64,000 nt of DNA, from assembly GCA_947302715.1 (NCBI GenBank), contig CAMYVY010000006.1, forward strand, positions 28,236-92,235, written 5' to 3'. The position numbers and the translations under genes are program-made. This document shows, piece after piece, positions 47,955-57,128 of this stretch; position 1 is the stretch's first letter; the number at the start of each line of letters is the position of its first letter. The notes beneath the pieces are model-generated. The model saw only the letters and a program-made list of their open reading frames with translations, ran no database searches and was not told where the DNA came from. The stretch comes from an uncultured Clostridia bacterium. Its GTDB lineage: Bacteria; Bacillota; Clostridia; Peptostreptococcales; Anaerovoracaceae.

Positions 47955-49268
47955 TTACAGTCCCGCCTCCTTTACCAGTGCTTTGCCGAGCTTGTTCATG
48001 AATACCAGCGGACGTCTTGCCGGACAAACGAATGAGCAGCTGCCACATTCCATGCACTGCATGACCTTTAGGCGAGCCAGCTTCTCTGCATCCTTTGCCT
48101 GATAAGCATCGGCGTAAGCCGTAGGAAGAAGTCCAAACGGACATGCCTGATGGCAACGGCCGCAGTTGATGCAAGCAGTCTCTTCCGGAATAAAAGCCTG
48201 CTCGGCGGAGAATGCCAAAATCGCATTGTTGTTCTTTACGATTGGCATCGTATCCGACGGAATAGCTCTTCCCATCATTGGACCACCCATCAAAATCTTC
48301 TTCGGTTCGGACTTATACCCTCCGCAGAATTCAATAATGTCGGTGATTTGTGCACCTATAGGTGCGATGATGTTTTTCGGAGTGGTTACAGCATCTCCGT
48401 CCACGGTCATTCTCTTTTCAACAAGAGGAATTCCGGTGCGGAAATACTTACCTACGAAAGCAACGGAAGTTACGTTGGAGAGAATCACTCCAAGCTGCGC
48501 AGGAAGAACACCTGCAGCCATTTCCTTTCCGGTGATTTCATAAACCAATACACGTTCTGCTCCCTTTGGATATCTCGCTTGAAGTGGGAATGTGTGCAGG
48601 TTGTTTAGGCCTTGCTCCTTGAACATGTTGTTGAGTTTTTCGATTGCATCGGGTTTGTTGTCTTCGATTCCGATGTACCCCTCGTCCAGCCCTATGTACT
48701 TCATGATGAGAAGCATACCATCGATGATGTCTTGCGTGTCTTCCAACATGGTTCTGTGGTCAGACGTAATAAAAGGTTCACACTCCGCTCCATTTACGAT
48801 GAGGGTGTGAACTTCATCAATGTTTTGTGGGTTGTACTTAATGTGCGTGGGGAAGGATGCTCCTCCCAATCCAACAAGGCCGCTTTCTCTAACCGCCTTA
48901 ACAAAGCCGGCGAGATCCTCCACCTCCGGGACCTTGATGTCTGGATCCATTTCCTGTTTCTTGTCCGTCTCGATAACTACCAAGGTATCGGTTCCACCCA
49001 TCGCATTACGCTGGGTCTCAATACCGGTTACCGTTCCTGACACGCTGGAATGGATAGGAGCACTTACAAAAGCATCAACGTCGCCAATTTTCTGTCCAAC
49101 TTTGACCGTGTCGCCCTTTTGAACAAGTGGCTGACAAGGCGCACCTATGTGCTGAGACATGGAAATCTTTACAATGTCCGGAATGGGCATGACTTCCGTG
49201 GCGCAGCCGGATGTGTTCTTATAATGGCCGGCGTCGATGCTAGGCAAATGCCTGGCACTTGAACTCAT
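47955..49268 (-). CDS. rnfC: Rnf complex subunit RnfC
   Basis: RnfC carries the NADH site and FMN of the Rnf complex. The 437 residues start with a biotinyl-like domain (VIPLSQHIGAP-type segment, here VKISMSQHIGAPCQPLV near residue 34), then the nucleotide/FMN domain with VGLGGASFPTH near 133 and NGAECEPFITSDH near 158, and two 4Fe-4S motifs CINCGRCHQACP near 365 and CMECGSCSFVCP near 403. It is the first gene of the operon, with GGAAGGTTTCTGAGTT before the ATG. A -10 TATAAT lies at 49316-49321. Confidence 0.96.
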   Translation of the reverse strand: MSSSARHLPSIDAGHYKNTSGCATEVMPIPDIVKISMSQHIGAPCQPLVQKGDTVKVGQKIGDVDAFVSAPIHSSVSGTVTGIETQRNAMGGTDTLVVIETDKKQEMDPDIKVPEVEDLAGFVKAVRESGLVGLGGASFPTHIKYNPQNIDEVHTLIVNGAECEPFITSDHRTMLEDTQDIIDGMLLIMKYIGLDEGYIGIEDNKPDAIEKLNNMFKEQGLNNLHTFPLQARYPKGAERVLVYEITGKEMAAGVLPAQLGVILSNVTSVAFVGKYFRTGIPLVEKRMTVDGDAVTTPKNIIAPIGAQITDIIEFCGGYKSEPKKILMGGPMMGRAIPSDTMPIVKNNNAILAFSAEQAFIPEETACINCGRCHQACPFGLLPTAYADAYQAKDAEKLARLKVMQCMECGSCSFVCPARRPLVFMNKLGKALVKEAGL

Positions 49269-49449
49269 AACTCAGAAACCTTCCTTTCCTTATAATGTCA
49301 TAATCATACCAGCACATTATACATCACTGAATATCAAAAATCAGCAATTTTTTGTTAAATTATCTACAATAATATATATTCATTTTTTTGATTACATATT
49401 GACTCACAAATTCTTGAAAGAATGCAGCCGGAATACCTGTAATTCCCCG

Positions 49450-50544
49450 TTATTTTAAGAGTTTTACGCGCATAAAGACGGGATTGTGATCAGAATACAC
49501 GAAACCCAAGTCCTTGGTTTCGCATTTTACAACTTCAATATTGGAAGAAACTATAAATCCATCTATAACATAATACTGGAATTGGTCCGGTTCATGATTG
49601 GCACCTGCGTAAACTTTGTTCAGGTATCTGCAGCTCGGAACGCTGTCATCCATTAATAGCTGCCAGGAAGAATCAAAGGTGCCTTCAGTCATGACATTAC
49701 TAACCCAATTATTCGCATCAACAATCGGATACTTGGAGATATCGACATCAGGAAATGTCATGTTGAAGTCTCCCCCAACAATAACGTAATTCCCATTTGC
49801 AATCTCAGATTCCATTATAGAATCCAGGATACGAGCTTGTTCTTCCATTCCGGCGTCATCCAAATACGATTCCAAATGCACATTAACCAAAACCAGTTCC
49901 TTATCGCTATTCTCGACAGGAATTCGATGGACAGCAACGCAATGCTTCATTCGAAATATGCGCATCGGCCAACCATGCGGAATCGGAAGCTGTCCGCGAG
50001 TAGCCTCACTGATTTCATAATCCGACAAGGTCAAGAGTCCCGATTCAACTCTTCCCAATGGGGGCCATGGATACGGAATGAAAGGAACATTATGGTCCTT
50101 CGCAAAAGTATATAGTTTTCCATCAAGATTGGATGCTATTCTCTTAGCCTCATCCAAATTGTATGTTCGATCGGAATTTGTGTCCACTTCCTGAAGCAGG
50201 ACGATATTGGGGTGCTGATACTTAATCTGACTTATTATATTGGCAAGATTGGAATTTATTCGCTCTTCGTCCGATGAGAAAACAGAGGTCCCACCATAAA
50301 AATAATTCTCCGCATTATCGCCAAATGCACCAAATCCGATATTCCAGGACATTATATTAAACGCATATCCCGCCTTTAATTTCGACCCGCCCTCAAAGGA
50401 ATCTTTGCCGTAGATGTTTAGAACCACCTCGTCGTCCGGAGCATATTCGGTAATAGTAAAATATCCAAGCAAGCCAGCCGCTAAGATTATTATCACAAGA
50501 ACTATACAAAGTAATGCTTTAAAGATATTCTTAACCATAAACAT
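49450..50544 (-). CDS. Membrane-anchored endonuclease/exonuclease/phosphatase family protein
   Basis: A 364-residue protein with one N-terminal membrane segment (ALLCIVLVIIILAAGLLGYF) and an outside EEP domain. Motifs are IMSWNIGFGAFG near residue 63, VLLQEVDTNSDRT near 118 with the metal-binding Glu, VNVHLESY near 224, VGGDFNMTFP near 261 and YSDHNPVFM at the end with the catalytic Asp-His. This family includes nucleases and sphingomyelinase- or inositol-phosphatase-like enzymes. The export anchor favours a phosphodiester or lipid substrate outside. It stands alone, away from the Rnf operon. Confidence 0.85.
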   Translation of the reverse strand: MFMVKNIFKALLCIVLVIIILAAGLLGYFTITEYAPDDEVVLNIYGKDSFEGGSKLKAGYAFNIMSWNIGFGAFGDNAENYFYGGTSVFSSDEERINSNLANIISQIKYQHPNIVLLQEVDTNSDRTYNLDEAKRIASNLDGKLYTFAKDHNVPFIPYPWPPLGRVESGLLTLSDYEISEATRGQLPIPHGWPMRIFRMKHCVAVHRIPVENSDKELVLVNVHLESYLDDAGMEEQARILDSIMESEIANGNYVIVGGDFNMTFPDVDISKYPIVDANNWVSNVMTEGTFDSSWQLLMDDSVPSCRYLNKVYAGANHEPDQFQYYVIDGFIVSSNIEVVKCETKDLGFVYSDHNPVFMRVKLLK

Positions 50545-50586
50545 ATTTTATAGTATTAAGAGAAAAAAGGCAAAAGGCTTTACAAA

Positions 50587-50624
50587 AAGAAAACAAGACT
50601 GCTTGACGCAATCTTGTTTTCTTC
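50587..50624. terminator. Hairpin between the EEP and decarboxylase genes
   Basis: Stem AAGAAAACAAGACT/AATCTTGTTTTCTT with T-rich flanks on both sides. On the minus strand it would end the Orn/Lys/Arg decarboxylase transcript. Confidence 0.8.
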
Positions 50625-50780
50625 CTAATGCCTTAGTATAGAATCCCTATTTGGTTATCTATCAAATATCTTTTGCTGTATGTTATATTCTGCGCTATTA
50701 CCAAAATGTTACCTTTTCCCTATTTTCGAATCATTTATCACAAAAATCATTCTTTAGTATTACCTTCGGGCAATGAACAA

Positions 50781-52298
50781 TTAAACCTCCAGCAAAGATT
50801 CGAATCCAATAACTTTGCTCCCAATCTCCCTCAATCTAATAACATCAAGAAGCGCTTCCCGAACGATTACTTCTCCTTCTACAATCAAAGGTATTCCCGG
50901 CGGATAAGGTATGATAGAGGTTTGTGCAATCGTCCCCGACTTTCCCAAAATCCTGTCTCGTTCATCGGCAGTCAATGATCTGCCAAGCTTCTTATCGTGC
51001 CCAACTTCCTTCGTATTGGGCATCTTTCCGATGTCGTTCAAAGCGTCAATCAGTCTTTCATAATCACTTCGAATGTTTCCTATTCCCGTGAGTCCCATTG
51101 CGATATTTGCGTCGGACAATTCCATGTAAACTCTCCTTTTTCGGAGAGCCTCCTCCAACTCAAATCCCGAATAACCCAAATCCTGCATGCTAATAAGAAT
51201 TTTGGTGCGATCATGGATTATTGTTTTTTTTGATTCATCAAAGTTATCACATTTAAAGCTCAAATCAAAGACACTTAGTCCCTCAATTTTGGAGGCCTCG
51301 TTATAGAAATAGTCCAGATTTTCCATCCACCGGTCCGCAAGTTCTCCACCATGTTTCTCAAGTATATCTATGTTCATTTCAAGTGACGCCATCAAAATAT
51401 ACGACGGGCTGGAGCTTTGAATCATTTGAAGCCGATCCGCCAAAGTAGGCACACTTACTCTGTCACTGCAGACATTCACAATTGCACTCTGTGTAAAGGA
51501 TGTGAGAGTTTTGTGCGTGCTGGAAACCACTATGTCCGCCCCACAGTCTTCCGCGCCTCCACTCGTTGCACATCTTGAATCCAATGAATTTTTACTTAGT
51601 AGCGACAAATGCGCGCCATGAGCTTGATCTACAATCAGGAGAGCACCATGCTCATGACAAATATCAGCAATGGTCTTGATATCACTCATTATTCCATAAT
51701 AATTCGGACTTGGAATAACCACCGCACATGGAACTCCACCTTTGCCATGATTAATTGCACTCAATCTAAAAGCTTCACGAATCGCATCCGGGCTTATCGC
51801 TCCGGCAAACCCCGATTCGCATTTATCATCCATCGAGCAAGACACATCTGACATTGCTACAGTTTCAGGATATATGTATTCAGCTTCCGCGCCCGCAAGC
51901 CTAACCCCATTATATATTGATTTATGGCTGTTTCTCGCTATTAGTAATCTTGGTTTTTGTGAAGCGGAAAGTTTGGAAGATGCCTCTTGTACTACCGCAA
52001 GTATTGAGGCGATTAATCCTGCGCTGCTTCCTCCAATCGAGAGAAATGTTTTTTTTGCACCATAGTATGTGGCATATCGCTCCATGATACTATTAATCAC
52101 CGTTTCTGGTTGAAACAGATTATCTGCTCCGTGGATTTCCGTTACATCCATGGATACCAAATTGCGGATCAAATCCCCATAACCGAATTCATCAAAGATC
52201 TTCTCACCTTTATGTCCGGGCATATGAAAAGACACGCAGTTTTCACTTGCATGCGATTCCAAAAAACTTATTAAGCTGTTTGCGGATTTGTTTTCCAT
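50781..52298 (-). CDS. Orn/Lys/Arg decarboxylase family protein (fold I)
   Basis: A 505-residue PLP enzyme of the Orn/Lys/Arg decarboxylase group I family, which makes polyamine precursors or cadaverine. Family features are SFHMPGHKG near residue 23, FLSIGGSSAGL near 85, DQAHGAHL near 225, and the PLP lysine in SSTHKTLTSFTQSA near 264. The C-terminal domain has IIPYPPGIPLIVEGE near 465, the family hallmark. There is no response-regulator-like N-terminal domain, as in the short Gram-positive speA/lysine-decarboxylase type. The amino acid used is not certain. GGAGAATTGA precedes the ATG. Confidence 0.9.
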   Translation of the reverse strand: MENKSANSLISFLESHASENCVSFHMPGHKGEKIFDEFGYGDLIRNLVSMDVTEIHGADNLFQPETVINSIMERYATYYGAKKTFLSIGGSSAGLIASILAVVQEASSKLSASQKPRLLIARNSHKSIYNGVRLAGAEAEYIYPETVAMSDVSCSMDDKCESGFAGAISPDAIREAFRLSAINHGKGGVPCAVVIPSPNYYGIMSDIKTIADICHEHGALLIVDQAHGAHLSLLSKNSLDSRCATSGGAEDCGADIVVSSTHKTLTSFTQSAIVNVCSDRVSVPTLADRLQMIQSSSPSYILMASLEMNIDILEKHGGELADRWMENLDYFYNEASKIEGLSVFDLSFKCDNFDESKKTIIHDRTKILISMQDLGYSGFELEEALRKRRVYMELSDANIAMGLTGIGNIRSDYERLIDALNDIGKMPNTKEVGHDKKLGRSLTADERDRILGKSGTIAQTSIIPYPPGIPLIVEGEVIVREALLDVIRLREIGSKVIGFESLLEV

Positions 52299-52342
52299 TC
52301 AATTCTCCATGGATAGTCCGAAACAAATTATAGATGGATTTC

Positions 52343-53878
52343 CTATAGCAGCGGAGAAAGCACTCGAAGAACTCCGTCCAGGAGCAGACCAAACAAGCTG
52401 GTTCTACAGTCATCTATAGTTAGCTTCTTTGACTTTGCAAATGTAAACATGCAGTCTTCCTTCAGACTTCTAAGCGCAGATGAACCGATCATCATGGTGC
52501 CACATTCAAAGTGAAGATACAGGCTCCTGTAATCCAAATTGATGGTACCAACAACACCTATTCTGTCATCGGCCAAAATGCTTTTGGCGTGAATGAATCC
52601 CGGCTTATATTCGTAAATCTTAACACCCGCCTGTATAAGCGGTTGATAATACGATCTTGTTAATCTGAAAACGATTTTCTTGTCCGGGATTCCGGGCGTA
52701 ACAAGGCGAACATCGACACCGCGATGAGCAGCCAATTGAAGGCTGGTAAGCATAGCTGAATCTAAAATCAGGTATGGCGTATATATGTATACATAATCCT
52801 CTGCCTGATTTATGATTTCAAGATATACGTTCTCCCCGACATTTTCTTCATCCAATGGACTATCCGAAAAAGGTTGAACTATCCCATCGCTGTCGAACAC
52901 ATTCGGATGATGAACATGAGGTCCAAAAGGACTGTAATCGTCATCGGTCTTCTTATATGCGTTCCACATATTGAGGAACATAACCGTATAATTCCAAACA
53001 GCCTCGCCCTCAAGCCTGATTCCGGAATCCTTCCAATGACCAAAGCGTACTATGCGATTTATATACTCGTCTGCAATATTGAATCCGCCGGAGTATCCTA
53101 TATATCCATCGACAACCAGTATTTTTCTGTGGTCGCGATTGTTGTATACCAAATTGAGAATCGGCCTAACAGGGTTAAATACAACAACCTTAACTCCATC
53201 AGCTTCAAGTCTTTTTGAAAAGCCGTAAGGGATTTTATCCATGGAACCAACGTCGTCATAAATGACACGAACATCTACGCCTTCCTTAACCTTCTCCCTG
53301 AGTACATCCATTATTTCATTCCACATGCTTCCGTTTTCTATTATGAAATACTCCATGAAGATAAAGTGCTTGGCAGCCTTTATATCTTCGAGCATGTCAG
53401 GGAAAGCCTTATCACCCAAGCTGTAATACTTGCTCCTGGTTCCCGACCACGCAGGATAAGGACCTTCGTTGGCGATATATTCAACAGTTCTCTGCAACCT
53501 TGTGTCGTTTAATTCTCCCAGTCTTTCAACCTGCTTAAGTTCGCCCTTATGTATTCCCTCAACCTCGTCGATTATCCGCTTTAGTCTCTTGGATGGTCTC
53601 TTGTTTCCAAAAAAGGCATACATCAGGGTTCCGAGTATCGGGAGGAGTGTGATAATAAGAATCCATCCCACTTGGTAGGCTCCGCTGTCATTTCGGTAAA
53701 TCACGAACAGCGCCATCACTATTGCAACAATAGTAAAAACGGCGGAAATAATTTCGCCGTGTTCACTCAGCCTGGTAACCGCTTCTATAATCCATATAAC
53801 TTGTATCAGAACTATAAAGACAGTTACAAAAAGCCTACTAAATATTTTACTGAAGAATCTTTTTATGTATGCAAGCAT
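52343..53878 (-). CDS. cls: Cardiolipin synthase
   Basis: Cls joins two phosphatidylglycerols to cardiolipin at the membrane. The 511-residue product has two N-terminal membrane segments, a juxtamembrane part (FGNKRPSKRL) typical of bacterial Cls, and two phospholipase-D HKD motifs: HRKILVVDGYIGYSGGFN near residue 250 and HAKSILADDRIGVVGTINLD near 425. No strong ribosome site precedes the ATG. It lies 44 bases after the decarboxylase start on the same strand and 21 bases after serS. Confidence 0.95.
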   Translation of the reverse strand: MLAYIKRFFSKIFSRLFVTVFIVLIQVIWIIEAVTRLSEHGEIISAVFTIVAIVMALFVIYRNDSGAYQVGWILIITLLPILGTLMYAFFGNKRPSKRLKRIIDEVEGIHKGELKQVERLGELNDTRLQRTVEYIANEGPYPAWSGTRSKYYSLGDKAFPDMLEDIKAAKHFIFMEYFIIENGSMWNEIMDVLREKVKEGVDVRVIYDDVGSMDKIPYGFSKRLEADGVKVVVFNPVRPILNLVYNNRDHRKILVVDGYIGYSGGFNIADEYINRIVRFGHWKDSGIRLEGEAVWNYTVMFLNMWNAYKKTDDDYSPFGPHVHHPNVFDSDGIVQPFSDSPLDEENVGENVYLEIINQAEDYVYIYTPYLILDSAMLTSLQLAAHRGVDVRLVTPGIPDKKIVFRLTRSYYQPLIQAGVKIYEYKPGFIHAKSILADDRIGVVGTINLDYRSLYLHFECGTMMIGSSALRSLKEDCMFTFAKSKKLTIDDCRTSLFGLLLDGVLRVLSPLL

Positions 53879-53899
53879 AGTAAGTTTTATTATGAATTA

Positions 53900-55174
53900 T
53901 TATTTTGCAGGGATTAAATCTACTCCCATATACTTTCTAAGCGCCTCCGGAATTACTACGCTTCCGTCTGCTTGTTGATAGTTTTCCATAATAGCGGCAA
54001 CGGTACGTCCAACAGCAAGACCGGATCCATTGAGGGTATGAACAAACTCCGGTTTTTCCTTTCCTCTGCGGAATCTTATACCCGCACGTCGCGCCTGATA
54101 ATCTTCGAAATTGCTGCAGGAGCTTATTTCAACATAGCGACCATAGCTCGGCATCCAAACCTCTATATCATAGGTCATTGCAGAACTGAAGCCTAAATCC
54201 CCGGAGCTCAATCTTACTACCCTATAAGGAAGTTTAAGGGCTTGAAGCACTGCCTCTGCATCGGCAGTCAATTTTTCGAGCTCATCGTATGATGTCTCAG
54301 GGGCAACAAACTTAACAAGTTCCACCTTGTTGAATTGATGTTGTCTAATCAATCCTCTGGTATCACGTCCGGCGGATCCGGCCTCTGCACGGAAACAAGG
54401 CGTATACGCAGTATAATAAACCGGAAGCTCCTCTTCACTCATGATTTCCTGGCCGCGCATGTTCGTAACAGGAACCTCTGCAGTAGGCACCAAGAAGAAA
54501 TCCTTCTGAGGAAGGTAGAACATATCCTCTTCGAACTTCGGAAGCTGACCGGTGCCTGTCATCGCCGTTCTATTAACCATGAATGGCGGAAGTATTTCCG
54601 TATAATCCTGATCAATCGTATGGAGGTCCAGCATGAACTGTATGCAAGCACGTTCAAGCCTGGCACCGAGGCCCTTATAAATGGTGAATCTTGTTCCCGC
54701 AATCTTAGTGGCCCTTTCAAAGTCGAGCACATCAAGAGCTTCTCCCACATCCCAATGAGCCTTAGGTTCAAAGTCAAACTTTGTGGGCTCCATAAACTTT
54801 CTCAGTTCAACATTTGCACTATCGTCTTCACCATATTGAACATCCTTGTATGGAGTATTCGGCACATTAAGCAAGGCTATTCGAAGATTATCCTCAACCT
54901 CTGAGAGTCTTCCGTCCAGATCCTTGATTTCATTGGAGAGTTCCTTCATTTCAGCCATTATTTCCGTCGTATCCTGTCCTTCTTTTTTCAGTCTCGGAAT
55001 CTCTCTTGATACAGTATTTTGACGATTCTTCTTGGCTTCAACCTCAGCAAGAATGGCTCTTCTCTTTTCATCGAGTTCCTTAACTCTTCCGATTCCGAAG
55101 TCGCCCTTGCCCCTAAACTCAACTCTTTCCTTTACGCCATCAAAGTCTTCTCTAATTCGCTTAATGTCAAGCAT
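53900..55174 (-). CDS. serS: Serine-tRNA ligase
   Basis: SerS charges tRNA-Ser. From ATG 55172-55174 it has 424 residues: the N-terminal coiled-coil arm (about 28-100, ending [21 protein letters not shown]) that holds the tRNA long arm, then the class II core with motif 2 [27 protein letters not shown] sequence ([14 protein letters not shown] near 275) and motif 3 [19 protein letters not shown] near 380. GAGGTG lies 6 bases before the chosen ATG; a GTG three codons upstream is weaker. It follows the glutamine synthetase gene by 28 bases. Confidence 0.96.
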   Translation of the reverse strand: MLDIKRIREDFDGVKERVEFRGKGDFGIGRVKELDEKRRAILAEVEAKKNRQNTVSREIPRLKKEGQDTTEIMAEMKELSNEIKDLDGRLSEVEDNLRIALLNVPNTPYKDVQYGEDDSANVELRKFMEPTKFDFEPKAHWDVGEALDVLDFERATKIAGTRFTIYKGLGARLERACIQFMLDLHTIDQDYTEILPPFMVNRTAMTGTGQLPKFEEDMFYLPQKDFFLVPTAEVPVTNMRGQEIMSEEELPVYYTAYTPCFRAEAGSAGRDTRGLIRQHQFNKVELVKFVAPETSYDELEKLTADAEAVLQALKLPYRVVRLSSGDLGFSSAMTYDIEVWMPSYGRYVEISSCSNFEDYQARRAGIRFRRGKEKPEFVHTLNGSGLAVGRTVAAIMENYQQADGSVVIPEALRKYMGVDLIPAK

Positions 55175-55202
55175 CTCTTTCACCTCATTTATAATAGATA
55201 TC

Positions 55203-57122
55203 TCAGAATATGTTTTTTGTATAAGCTGCGTACTTGTCCATTAGTTCGCTTACTTTATCTTGTATCAAAAGCTGCAATTTTGAAGCTTCTTCATAGTTAC
55301 CACTGTCCAAAGCTTCCTTTACTTGAGTAAGAAGGCACTTGTTATACAGATTGTCCTTTCCAAGTTCTCTTCTTAACTCTTCGATTCCCTCCCAATTTGC
55401 ATCATCCAAATCGTTGGCATATTCGTCGTCATGTATCTTCTTGCAGTTCCTTATTGTGTCCATCCGTGATGGAATAATTCTGTCATGAACCTCTGTCCTC
55501 CACTGATTCGTGATTTGCTCCTTATATGAATCGAGCGTAAGGTCGGTCAGCACTCCACCCTTTTTAAAGATTTCGGTCTTTTCAGGAAATCTCTCAAGTG
55601 CCGTTATGTTTTCCCATACTGTAGCCGGCGCTCTCCCAAAGAGTGTATCTCTTTCGTCCTGGGAAAAATCATCAAAGACATTCTTTTCCGTCCTGTATTC
55701 CCTATCTCTTTCCAGATAGAAATCCTCTTCTCCATATTTCTTGGAAATGGATTTTTCAAGGTCTTCCGGTGTTTTTTCCGCTTCAAGCGCTGCCCTGATG
55801 CCATCTATAATCGCCATATATGAAGACATAAGCACCAAATATGTATTGCTCTTCGGATTCGGCGCTCTCAGCTCAAATCTTGTTGCAAGAGGATTCGAAT
55901 TGTCTCGTATAAGCCCTGCAAGGACCGTTCTGTTTCTCGATGGCTCAGTCGGCGACTTACCAAGAGATGTAACTACACAAACCGGAGCTTCAAATCCCGG
56001 CTTCAATCTGTTGAATGCGTCGTTGCTGGAGCTGACGAAGGGATTAACAACCTCATAATTCTTTAATAGACCCATGAGTGCACCGAAACCAATGGGACTC
56101 ATGAAGTGCTTATTCATATCCGCCGGCGAAAACAGATTGCAAGTTTTCCCGTTTTTAAGTTTGGCGGCAATCCCAATGTGAGTATGCTCGCCGCTTCCCG
56201 CAACACCGGGAAATGGCTTTGCCATGAAAGTTACATCCAGGCCATGCATTGTGAAAATATCCCTAACGACATACTTCGCCTGATTTTCGTTGTCTGCAGC
56301 CTGCATGGCATCATCGTATTTCCAGTCAATTTCAAGCTGCTCCATCACATGATCGTAGTGACCGGTATTCCCCATGCGAGCTTTAACTCCACCTACTTCC
56401 TTATGGCCCATTTCAACAGCAAGACCATATTTGTCAAGGAGCTTAAGCGTATCTTCGAGTGCGGTCCTCACTTCGCCATAGGTTCTCTTCCAATACTGTT
56501 CTTTAAGAACCTGAGAAGTAAATAGCTGTTCTCTGTCTCCCTTATCATCGGGTGTCTTAACCCAAAACTCGAGCTCTGTTGCGCTTGTTAGAATAATCTC
56601 CTCTATGTCATCCACACTGTCAGCAACATCAAGATATTCAAACACATAGGGATGTTTGTGTAGAACATCGAGAATTTCCTTTTTGAGATGAGTCATGGCA
56701 TCCCTAAGCATAACTCTGGAACCACAGGCAAAGCTTTCATTGTGAATAAGAAAAGACGGAATCCTTAAAGTTCCAACCGGTAGTTCAAGTGCAGGATCGG
56801 CATTTAAGTAGTTGTAATCAACGTACCAGTTGACATTTAAATCAGGGATCATGTCAACCTTTGCATTGTTTAGACTTGCAATAACAGGCAGTGCTACCGA
56901 AGAGCCATCTGTTTGAACTCCCTTTTCAAGCATGCTATCCATGTCTTCTATAAATAATTCTACCGGTATCTTTTCATCGGTATCATGACCGCCCATATCT
57001 ATTCCTACAAGAGACACATATTGCACTTCCGGATGCGCTCTAAGGAGTTTGGTAATGGTCTCTTTGTCGTGGGCTTTCGTAGGAATGCAAAAAAGCATTT
57101 TTTCAATATCAAAACTAAGCAT
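55203..57122 (-). CDS. Glutamine synthetase, long clostridial type
   Basis: A 639-residue glutamine synthetase, making glutamine from glutamate, ammonia and ATP. The catalytic motifs are [11 protein letters not shown] near residue 184, [13 protein letters not shown] near 306 (nucleotide His), [14 protein letters not shown] near 395 and [15 protein letters not shown] near 417. It is longer than type I enzymes (about 450) and closer to the type III size, with a helical C-terminal extension of about 170 residues. Its ribosome site (GGAAGGATAAG) overlaps the stop of the UPF0182 gene, so translation is likely coupled. No P-II or ammonium transporter gene is adjacent. Confidence 0.85.
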   Translation of the reverse strand: MLSFDIEKMLFCIPTKAHDKETITKLLRAHPEVQYVSLVGIDMGGHDTDEKIPVELFIEDMDSMLEKGVQTDGSSVALPVIASLNNAKVDMIPDLNVNWYVDYNYLNADPALELPVGTLRIPSFLIHNESFACGSRVMLRDAMTHLKKEILDVLHKHPYVFEYLDVADSVDDIEEIILTSATELEFWVKTPDDKGDREQLFTSQVLKEQYWKRTYGEVRTALEDTLKLLDKYGLAVEMGHKEVGGVKARMGNTGHYDHVMEQLEIDWKYDDAMQAADNENQAKYVVRDIFTMHGLDVTFMAKPFPGVAGSGEHTHIGIAAKLKNGKTCNLFSPADMNKHFMSPIGFGALMGLLKNYEVVNPFVSSSNDAFNRLKPGFEAPVCVVTSLGKSPTEPSRNRTVLAGLIRDNSNPLATRFELRAPNPKSNTYLVLMSSYMAIIDGIRAALEAEKTPEDLEKSISKKYGEEDFYLERDREYRTEKNVFDDFSQDERDTLFGRAPATVWENITALERFPEKTEIFKKGGVLTDLTLDSYKEQITNQWRTEVHDRIIPSRMDTIRNCKKIHDDEYANDLDDANWEGIEELRRELGKDNLYNKCLLTQVKEALDSGNYEEASKLQLLIQDKVSELMDKYAAYTKNIF

Positions 57123-57128
57123 CTGAAC

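Noticed and set aside
49450..50544. Second exonuclease III gene
   Set aside because: It has the EEP fold motifs but an N-terminal membrane anchor and different active-site surroundings, so a secreted phosphodiesterase or phosphatase is more likely.
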